Part shown: piece by piece, positions 24,942-31,692 of the stretch
Layout of the letters: each line of letters begins with the position of its first letter
Position numbering within the stretch: position 1 is the first letter of the stretch
Source of the DNA: Nakamurella sp. PAMC28650
GTDB taxonomy: Bacteria; Actinomycetota; Actinomycetes; Mycobacteriales; Nakamurellaceae
NCBI RefSeq assembly: GCF_014303395.1
Contig: NZ_CP060298.1
Coordinates: 2,046,001-2,110,000 of the forward strand
Direction of reading: 5' to 3'
Length of the DNA: 64,000 nucleotides
Made by a program: the position numbers and the translations under genes
Notes under the pieces: model-generated
Databases searched by the model: none
The model's input: only the letters and a program-made list of their open reading frames with translations
Told to the model about the DNA's origin: nothing

Positions 24942-25756
24942 GACGCCTCCGTAGCAATCAGTTTCTTGGCCAGCTGGTCGTAGTACTCGGTCATCTCTTT
25001 CGCGCCGTCTTCGGCGAGGGCGGCCAGGGGAAGCCGGGCGCCGTGGGCGCGTTCGACGGCCACCCGCGAGGGCAGCACAGGCTCCCAGAGCTGCTTGCCA
25101 AGCTGGGTCTTCAGATCGGCAAGGATCGCCTTGTCCGGTCCGCGCCGGAGATCGAAGTTGTTGGCCACGACTCCGGTGAGGTCCTGGACGTGGCCGAAGG
25201 ACTTGTGCAGCTGGCTCAACTGGAGGCGAAGCTCGACCAGACCGAACATCGCTCCTTCAGACGCGGACGTGACACCCAGGACGCCGTCGGCTGCGACCAT
25301 GGCCAGGAAGAAGCTGTCGGTCTGGCCATAGCCGCAGTCGAAGAAGGTCCAGCCGACATCGTCACCGGGGTAGTCCTCCAACGTCTCCCGAAGACCCCAG
25401 TAGTCCGACGCGCCGCCCACGGTGAGCTTCGCCTCCGGATTGGAGGGGAGCAGGTCGATCCCGGCCCAGGCCTGCTGGGCCTGCTCGTCCAACGTGTCCA
25501 GTTCCTCGAGGCGGATGAACGTTGCTTCTGGAGTGGTGAGGCCGGCCAGCATGGTGGCCACAGTCGACTTGATCGTGCGGGGCGTGCTCCCGGTGAGGAC
25601 TGCGGTCGCGAAGGCCTGAGGGTCCATGTCTATGATCCGAACTCGGGCCCGACGGTTCTTTTTACGCAGACGCTTCAGCACTGCCACCGAGAGGTTCAGC
25701 GTCACCGTGGTCTTACCGACACCTCCCTTGAGGTTGTCGATCGCGGTAGAACCCAT
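24938..25756 (-). CDS. parA: ParA/Soj-type ATPase
   Basis: 272 residues from ATG 25756, chosen because AGGAG lies about 8 bases ahead; a longer frame upstream runs through the operator region. The deviant Walker A KGGVGKTT is at residues 10-17, the Walker A' block is RVRIIDMDPQAFAT, and Walker B lies in GWTFFDCGYGQTD. ParA ATPases move DNA, or position the transfer machinery, through nucleoid gradients. On an integrative element it would support stable maintenance of an excised circle. Operon with the RHH gene downstream. Confidence 0.87.
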   Translation of the reverse strand: MGSTAIDNLKGGVGKTTVTLNLSVAVLKRLRKKNRRARVRIIDMDPQAFATAVLTGSTPRTIKSTVATMLAGLTTPEATFIRLEELDTLDEQAQQAWAGIDLLPSNPEAKLTVGGASDYWGLRETLEDYPGDDVGWTFFDCGYGQTDSFFLAMVAADGVLGVTSASEGAMFGLVELRLQLSQLHKSFGHVQDLTGVVANNFDLRRGPDKAILADLKTQLGKQLWEPVLPSRVAVERAHGARLPLAALAEDGAKEMTEYYDQLAKKLIATEAS

Positions 25757-25807
25757 CGTGTGCTCCTGTCTTTCTTCGGGACCGAGTTCAGGCGAACTGA
25801 CATGTGC

Positions 25808-25870
25808 CCGTATTACCGGTCTGACAGTCCACCGGCGGACCGGCGGACCGGCTGACCGTATTACCGTAAA
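25808..25870. promoter_or_regulatory. Par-operon control region: two palindrome copies flanking 8-bp iterons
   Basis: CCGTATTACCGGT (25808-25820) and CCGTATTACCGTAAA (25856-25870) flank three 8-bp direct repeats ACCGGCGG, ACCGGCGG, ACCGGCTG (25831-25854). On the minus strand each palindrome offers TAATAC or a similar -10 facing parA, 52-114 bases upstream of its ATG. The arrangement looks like an autoregulatory and possibly centromere-like site. Confidence 0.65.
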
Positions 25871-26022
25871 CCTACAGCCTTCGCCCACGACCGACCAGGA
25901 CCATCCGCTCCGAGCCACTCGGTGGCGCGATCAAACACGAAGACATGAGGTCTCGAGGCGTTCCGGCTCGACCCGTCGTGAAGCCTCCGCACCCTATTCC
26001 GTCCAACCAGCCAACCGTAAAC

Positions 26023-26039
26023 CCGTATTACCGGTATAA
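26023..26039 (+). promoter_or_regulatory. Dispersed palindrome, copy F, with T4SS operon -10
   Basis: CCGTATTACCGGTATAA; the right arm is merged with TATAAC (26034-26039), a good plus-strand -10. It lies about 70 bases upstream of the first ribosome binding site of the conjugation operon, so a protein bound here would block the operon. Confidence 0.6.
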
Positions 26040-26106
26040 CGCTGCGACGCCGAGGCGGTCACCATCCTCCAAGAGCCGTATCAACGTGCAACCAAGGAGC
26101 CGACCA

Positions 26107-26184
26107 GTGAGTAGAAGGGACCAGCGGCAACATCAGCTGGCGCGTCTGGCTTCCTCGGGCTCGATCCACACGGAAAAGAGTTGA
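26107..26184 (+). CDS. 25-aa leader peptide upstream of tcpC-like gene
   Basis: GTG 26107 is preceded by AAGGAG (26094-26099) at ideal spacing and opens a 25-codon frame (VSRRDQRQHQLARLASSGSI at the start) whose TGA lies 2 bases before the GTG used for the next gene. The next gene has no ribosome binding site of its own, so this small frame may act by translational coupling. The peptide itself resembles nothing known. Confidence 0.4.
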   Translation: MSRRDQRQHQLARLASSGSIHTEKS

Positions 26185-26186
26185 TA

Positions 26187-27686
26187 GTGCGACTGTCCAC
26201 GAAAAGTGCGGGTCCTAGCCCAGCTCCCGCCGTCCCGCTGTCCACCCCCGACCCGGAGTACCGCAGTCGACGGGTCAGGCAGCTCGCCGAGGCTCATCGC
26301 CGCCGCCAAGTTCTGGTCGCCGCCGCACCGGCGGCGGCGGCCCAGCTGATCAACGCGATCGCTGCGACCGACTCCTATTGGACAAAAACGCAGACCTGGC
26401 ATGAAGCGATCGGCAAGATAGCTCCCGACGACACCGCAGCCAAGGCCCCGCCTGCCGCGGAACCACCGATCCAGGTCCGCATGGCCAAGGTCCAGAATCA
26501 GACGACCCAACCCACCACGCCATCGCCGCCCCCGGCCAAACGCCGGCTCGGACGAAAGCCGTCACCGGCTCCCACACCCGCACCGGCGACGAGACCTATT
26601 GACATACATGCTGATCCCGCTGTCCAAGCGGTTGAAGACAACTTCGAGGTACCTCAGCCGGGCCGGAAACTCCGCCCCATTGGCCGGGGCCGCTCGTGGG
26701 CAACCCGCCTGGCCGTGCTCGTGAGCCCGCTGATCTTCATCGGCGGCCTGGCCTACTCCTGCGGAGTCTCCACTGGCTCCGACCGCCTCGCTGCACCCTC
26801 GGCCATCACCGCCGATGAAGCTGCCGCCTATCACCTGAGCACCTTTCCAGCGGCTCAGGCATCGGCATACGGCGCCACCTACCTGACCTTATGTCTGACC
26901 CATCCCAGTGTCTCCAACGACCAGGCAACCGCCGATCGGCTCACAGCTTTGGCCCGGATGACCTCCGCCGGCGTTGCCGTGGGCTGCGGCTGGGACGGAA
27001 CGGGAGCAGCCCAGCAGCCGCTATCGGTGACGTGGATGGGCACGACTGCGCCATCGGCGGGTACGTACAGCACCGGCGCTGCCGCCCAACTGGGCTACAT
27101 CGTCGTCATGAACGACCGACGAACGTTGACGATCGGCATCCCCATCTGGACGTCAAATATCAAGGACCAAAACAACTTTCGCGTCGTCGGCGACCTGTCG
27201 ATGCTGCCCGCAGCACCCGCGCAGACAGCCCCCGCGCCAGTACAACCAGCTCTGGTCGACCCCGGCCTGGCCGACTCGTTGAGTACCACCGTGCTGCTGC
27301 CATTCCTGCAAGCATGGGCCGCGTCGGACCCGGTACAGCTGAACCTCATCCTGGCCGCCGGAGCATCCACGGCTGCGCAACAGGGGTTGGAAGGCCAGCT
27401 GTCGAATCCGCAGCTGGACACCGCACAAGTGGTCGTCAACCACGGCGCGGTCGGCAAATACCGAGACGGCGACCAGATCACCGCGCAGGTCACCGTCGAC
27501 TGGAGCACCGCCACCGGCGCCGGCATCCAGACCACCTCCTACTCGATCTCCCTGCAACTCACCGCCGGCAAATGGCTCGTCCTGGACATCACCAGCGGCC
27601 CCGTGGACAGCCAAGGCGGAGCAGCCGACAACACCACCTATCAATCGACCTCGCCGCCGAGCAGCAGTTCAGCACCTACCCAATGA
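26187..27686 (+). CDS. TcpC/VirB8-like conjugal transfer protein
   Basis: 499 residues from GTG 26187 (TTG 26181 is also possible). A long cytoplasmic Ala/Pro-rich part (1-165) is followed by one membrane helix (about 172-190, VLVSPLIFIGGLAYSCG) and an extracytoplasmic region with two NTF2-like domains, the layout of TcpC of pCW3 and Orf13 of Tn916. The last domain starts near LSTTVLLPFLQAWAASDPVQ. TcpC-type proteins are scaffold components of the transfer channel. First main gene of a tightly packed plus-strand operon; its TGA overlaps an upstream ATG of the next gene. Confidence 0.75.
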   Translation: MRLSTKSAGPSPAPAVPLSTPDPEYRSRRVRQLAEAHRRRQVLVAAAPAAAAQLINAIAATDSYWTKTQTWHEAIGKIAPDDTAAKAPPAAEPPIQVRMAKVQNQTTQPTTPSPPPAKRRLGRKPSPAPTPAPATRPIDIHADPAVQAVEDNFEVPQPGRKLRPIGRGRSWATRLAVLVSPLIFIGGLAYSCGVSTGSDRLAAPSAITADEAAAYHLSTFPAAQASAYGATYLTLCLTHPSVSNDQATADRLTALARMTSAGVAVGCGWDGTGAAQQPLSVTWMGTTAPSAGTYSTGAAAQLGYIVVMNDRRTLTIGIPIWTSNIKDQNNFRVVGDLSMLPAAPAQTAPAPVQPALVDPGLADSLSTTVLLPFLQAWAASDPVQLNLILAAGASTAAQQGLEGQLSNPQLDTAQVVVNHGAVGKYRDGDQITAQVTVDWSTATGAGIQTTSYSISLQLTAGKWLVLDITSGPVDSQGGAADNTTYQSTSPPSSSSAPTQ

Positions 27687-27709
27687 CCAACCCCGTGGAA
27701 GGAAACATC

Positions 27710-28072
27710 ATGTACCGCACGATCACCCAACTCCTGACCGGCAACCATCCACTGCCGGCGCACACCAGGCCCAGCACCGTCACCGTGACGAATCTGGCCG
27801 GGGACCCACTGGGCGTGGCAGAGACCTTCCTCAAGCCGTACACCACCGGGATGATCGTCGTCGGAGCGGTCTTCCTCGGCATCTGCATGATGGTCGTGGC
27901 CGTGAAGATGGGCGCCCGCTCAGCAGCAGCCAAGAAGAACGATGGTGGCCACATCCGAGAAGGCCTGGGCATGGTCGCCGGGGTCGCCATCGCCGGGACC
28001 GTCCTCGGCGCCGGGCTGGTCATCGTCGCCCTCGCGGTCAAGATCGGCGCGGCAGCGACGGCCGCGGGCTGA
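27710..28072 (+). CDS. VirB2/TrbC-like two-helix membrane protein
   Basis: 120 residues from ATG 27710 (GAAGGA 7-8 bases ahead); ATG 27683, overlapping the previous stop, is an alternative adding 9 residues. Two strong membrane helices (TGMIVVGAVFLGICMMVVAV and MVAGVAIAGTVLGAGLVIVA) separated by a short basic loop match the topology of pilin-like VirB2/TrbC subunits. Sequence identity is not diagnostic, so the call rests on topology and operon position. Confidence 0.55.
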   Translation: MYRTITQLLTGNHPLPAHTRPSTVTVTNLAGDPLGVAETFLKPYTTGMIVVGAVFLGICMMVVAVKMGARSAAAKKNDGGHIREGLGMVAGVAIAGTVLGAGLVIVALAVKIGAAATAAG

Positions 28073-28097
28073 ACCCAGAGCCCGGACACCGCAGGAT

Positions 28098-28570
28098 ATG
28101 GACAGCGACGAGGTCATCTACTCCGACAACTACACCAGAGTGATTGCCTAGCACAAAAGTCATTCACCATCGGCGACATCAGCCTCGCCTTCATCGGCGG
28201 AATCCAATGGAACGCCGTGCTTCCCGCGGTAGGTCGGTCGCTGATCGTGGCCCTGCCGTTCGCCGTCATCCTGCCTCTGATCGGCCACAACATCCTGTGG
28301 GCATTCTGGGCGATCCTGATCCCACCCGGGCCAGCCGCCTTCCTCTACTGGCGTCTGGCCAAGGAACGCCAGGGCGGTCTGTCAGAGCCACAGCGCCGCC
28401 GGCTACGACGCAACCACCGCAATCAACCCCGGCACCTACTAGGCCTGGCCGACAACACCGAACCGACGACGTTCCACTGGCAACTGATCCTCTTCGAACC
28501 CCCCGCACCCCAACACCGTTCCACCATCTTTTCCGATGCATCCCGACGACCAAGGAGTAACCCGGCATGA
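28098..28570 (+). pseudogene. TcpE-like conjugal transfer protein, apparent frameshift
   Basis: ATG 28098 opens MDSDEVIYSDNYTRVIA and stops at TAG 28149-28151. From there another frame encodes QKSFTIGDISLAFIGG, then a membrane segment pair (VGRSLIVALPFAVILPLIGH, then LWAFWAILIPPGPAAFLYW) and the C terminus to 28570. Joined, the parts look like one TcpE-family protein of about 157 residues: short N-terminal strand, two helices, and the C-terminal HWQLILFEP end. The downstream frame has no ATG/GTG before 28217, which would delete the conserved TIGD part. A missing base near 28151 would repair it. No slippery heptamer precedes the stop. Loss, assembly error or recoding cannot be told apart here. 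The last 4 bases overlap virB4. Confidence 0.6.
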
Positions 28571-31500
28571 TCGTCGGCCTCATCGTCCTCATCGTCCTCA
28601 TCGTCCTCATCGTGTTCGGCGCCGGCTCAGTCGGCGCCTTCCGTTTCGCCAAGGCCCGAGCCGAGCGGGGCAGCTCAGATGACCTGACCCTCAAGGCCGC
28701 CAAGTCCGGAAAGCAGCAGGAACGCATCGACCAGCGCCGACTGGGCTACCGCTACGCCGACGACAAGCTGTTCGTCCAAGGCGGCGGCGTGTTCGCTGGC
28801 ATCACCATGGCCACATCCACCGACGAGTACGCGACCAGCGACGAGACCGCCGACATCGCCATGCGTCCAGTCGGTCTCAATCACGATCTGCTGCGGTTCT
28901 TCGAAGGCGACAACGTCCAGTGCCAGGAGTTGGTCCGCTACCGGGCGATCACCAGCGAGGCGTGGCTACGCCAACTGCTGGCCCACGCCTGGAACCCGAC
29001 CCAGATGTACCAGACCCTGGCCGCGAAGGTCGCCGAACATGTCAAAGGCGCGACCCCGCAACGCATGTGGGTGCTGATCGTCCGCCTCGGTGATCTACCG
29101 CGCCGCGACGTCGCAGATCCGCTCGCCTCGTTGGCCGCCGACGTGCTCGGAGTCGCCGAAGAGCGACTGACCCGCAAGGATCTGGCCCCCTGGCGAGCCA
29201 AAGCCACCCAATTCCACGCGATCGCCGCCCGGCACGGAGCCGAGCCCCTGACCCGTCAGGACCTGCTCTGGCTGATCCGCAAGGTCGGCCACGGACACCT
29301 CCCAGTACCCGACGAGCCGGTCACTCGCCGCCGCCCGTGGCGCGGCGGATTCTTCGAACTGGCCACAGTGCTCCGCGGGGACAACCTCGGCGGCGGCGTC
29401 ATCGCCCTGCACTCACGGAACGTCGAGACAGGCGAGGAGGAAACCTCCTACACAGCAACCCTCGTCGTGCAGGACCAGCCACTCCGTCAGATCTTCAACC
29501 CGCGCAACGCCTGGGCCAAGAAACTCGGCCGCCTCGGCGCGGAGATCAACTGGCGCTACACCCTAATCCCGGGCGCCCGCTGGCGAACAATCACCGACAA
29601 GGCCGCCGCCCTCATCGAGGACGAACGGCAGGACCGCGAAAAAGCTGTCGCAGGTACTGATTTGGCGTTCGAAGCGCGACTGGAGCAGGCCGACCAGATC
29701 AAGACCAACAACGCCGAGGACCCCGACCCGGGACAGGTGGGCTGGCTCCGCATCTGCGTATCCTCGCCCACGCTCAAAGGCCTGGCCCAAAGCATCCAGG
29801 ACACCAAAGCCGCCATGGGGGACATCGAAGTCGAGGTGTCCGAACACGGCGCGTTGCTACTGCTGGAGGAACAGCTACCTGGCGAGTGTCTGCCGGTGCA
29901 CATGGGCTCCCTCTCGGCGGGACCAGCCGGCGGCCTGCAGCTGTGGGAGTCCTACACCGACACCTACCAGCCGGCGATCGCCCAGATCGCATCGCACAGC
30001 CAGGTCGGAGACCGGCTCCAGGTGGTCCGCGGACGGCTTCTGGGCTGGATCGGCATGGTCATCGGCTACGTCAAGAGCAACGGCACGCCGATCCATTTCG
30101 ACCCCCACGCGATGATGAGTCGCCTGTCCGGCGCCGGCATCGCCGTGCCCGGGGCCTCCGGCGGCGGAAAGACCAGCTTCCTGCTGGCCATGTTCTTCTG
30201 GCTGTCCGAATCCGGCGCCCGCTGCCGAGCCATCGACCCGAAAATCGACTTCCGAAACTTCGTGCTGTACATCGCCTTCGGCTCCCAAGTCCTGCATCCG
30301 GACTTCATGGACGAGGCCGACGAGGGAACACTGGGCACCCCCGGCAGCCGCTTCCAGCCAATCAACCGGCAATTCTGGGACGACACGGAAATCTTCGACC
30401 TGGCCCGCGGCGCACGCGGCATCCGCGATCCGTGGCGCATCACCAGGACCTTCACCGAGGGCTACAACCTGGCCCTTAACCTGATCGACGCGCTGTTTTT
30501 CGACGACGCTCACCGACGTATCGTCAAGAAGGGGCTACGAGCGCTGCTGAACGCCCGGAAGGCAGCCCTGGCCTGCGGCGAAGAGTTCACGGTCGGGTTC
30601 GGCGACGTCGTCGACTACATCGGCGCCGAGCGCGACGAGCTGGCCACCGATCTGGCCGCTGCCCGCAAGAGCAACGTCGACACCAGCCAGATCCGGGCCT
30701 CCCTGGACGTCGTCGACGAGGTCTGCACCCGGCTGGAGAACGGCGAGGAACAACCGTTCCTACGGCTGCTGCTGGGCAAAAAATTAGACCCGCAGGAACC
30801 TCACGCAGCGGAGGAGAAGCGCCGCACGATCTACACGATGTCCGGGTACAAAACCCCGGACGACCCGAACGACGCCCAGAACTGGTCCGAGACCGATCGG
30901 AACGCAGCCGCCGTCATGCACGCCGTGCTCTATGACCTGTACAGCGGACTGGACGGCCGGCTCGTCCCCAATCCGGTCACCGGCGAGCCGGGCATCCGAC
31001 CGTCGGACACCTTCGTCGATGAAGGCAACATGTTCACCGCCCAACGCTCCAGCCGCGGGTTCCTCCGCAAGGTGCTCCGGCAGGGCCGATCCCTCTACCA
31101 CGCCTTGTTCTTCGCCGACCAAAGAGCCCGTGGTATCGCCAAGATCGAGGAGGAAGCCCGCGCCGACGACCCGGCCGAGGTCAACCAGTTCGGCGTCGTC
31201 GCCGTCTTTGGACAGAAGTCCAAGAACGAAGCCCGGATGGGACTCGAGCTGCTGCGCGCCGACGGCGACAACGTCAGCACCGCCGAGCGGGACATCATGG
31301 CCAGAGGACTACTGCAGGAAGGTCTCGGCGGCAGGCTCAGCGCCGGCGAGTGCGCCTTCCGCGACCCAGACTCACGCGTCGCCAACGCCGTCATCGACCA
31401 GATCTTCGAAGTGCTGCAACGCGCATCGCAAACCAACGCCAACCTCAAACCGACCGACTGGGCCTACGAGGTCCCCGCCGATCCGGCCGACTGGACCATC

Positions 31501-31692
31501 AACCCCGAAGCGCTGTACCGGGTCCGCACGGGCGTCGCCGCCGACGGGGAAGACGTGGACGACGACTTCTTCGACGACGACGCCGATGACCCCTACGCCG
31601 GCGACCTCGACGAGTTCGACGACGAGGACGACCAGGACCTCGAGGCGAATGAATACCTGGAGGACGACGAGTTGGTCGGCGCGGCCCAATGA
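28567..31692 (+). CDS. VirB4-like T4SS ATPase
   Basis: 1041 residues. After one N-terminal membrane helix built from four near-identical 9-bp repeats (Leu-Ile-Val), the protein has a VirB4/TraC-type motor with Walker A GASGGGKT (529-536) and a Walker B-like TFVDEGNMF (about 815-823). It would energise the secretion channel. The final ~45 residues are extremely acidic (DDDFFDDDADDPYAGDLDEF). The membrane anchor and acidic tail are typical of actinobacterial versions. Overlaps both neighbours by 4 bases, so it is in the middle of a coupled operon. Confidence 0.85.
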   Translation: MIVGLIVLIVLIVLIVFGAGSVGAFRFAKARAERGSSDDLTLKAAKSGKQQERIDQRRLGYRYADDKLFVQGGGVFAGITMATSTDEYATSDETADIAMRPVGLNHDLLRFFEGDNVQCQELVRYRAITSEAWLRQLLAHAWNPTQMYQTLAAKVAEHVKGATPQRMWVLIVRLGDLPRRDVADPLASLAADVLGVAEERLTRKDLAPWRAKATQFHAIAARHGAEPLTRQDLLWLIRKVGHGHLPVPDEPVTRRRPWRGGFFELATVLRGDNLGGGVIALHSRNVETGEEETSYTATLVVQDQPLRQIFNPRNAWAKKLGRLGAEINWRYTLIPGARWRTITDKAAALIEDERQDREKAVAGTDLAFEARLEQADQIKTNNAEDPDPGQVGWLRICVSSPTLKGLAQSIQDTKAAMGDIEVEVSEHGALLLLEEQLPGECLPVHMGSLSAGPAGGLQLWESYTDTYQPAIAQIASHSQVGDRLQVVRGRLLGWIGMVIGYVKSNGTPIHFDPHAMMSRLSGAGIAVPGASGGGKTSFLLAMFFWLSESGARCRAIDPKIDFRNFVLYIAFGSQVLHPDFMDEADEGTLGTPGSRFQPINRQFWDDTEIFDLARGARGIRDPWRITRTFTEGYNLALNLIDALFFDDAHRRIVKKGLRALLNARKAALACGEEFTVGFGDVVDYIGAERDELATDLAAARKSNVDTSQIRASLDVVDEVCTRLENGEEQPFLRLLLGKKLDPQEPHAAEEKRRTIYTMSGYKTPDDPNDAQNWSETDRNAAAVMHAVLYDLYSGLDGRLVPNPVTGEPGIRPSDTFVDEGNMFTAQRSSRGFLRKVLRQGRSLYHALFFADQRARGIAKIEEEARADDPAEVNQFGVVAVFGQKSKNEARMGLELLRADGDNVSTAERDIMARGLLQEGLGGRLSAGECAFRDPDSRVANAVIDQIFEVLQRASQTNANLKPTDWAYEVPADPADWTINPEALYRVRTGVAADGEDVDDDFFDDDADDPYAGDLDEFDDEDDQDLEANEYLEDDELVGAAQ

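Noticed and set aside
24938-25918. Longer parA start at 25918
   Set aside because: It would translate through the palindromes and 8-bp iterons; ATG 25756 has a ribosome binding site and gives the normal ParA N terminus.
28130-28165. Programmed -1 frameshift in the tcpE-like gene
   Set aside because: No slippery heptamer lies before the stop; the only A run (AAAA) comes after it, so mutation or sequencing error is simpler.
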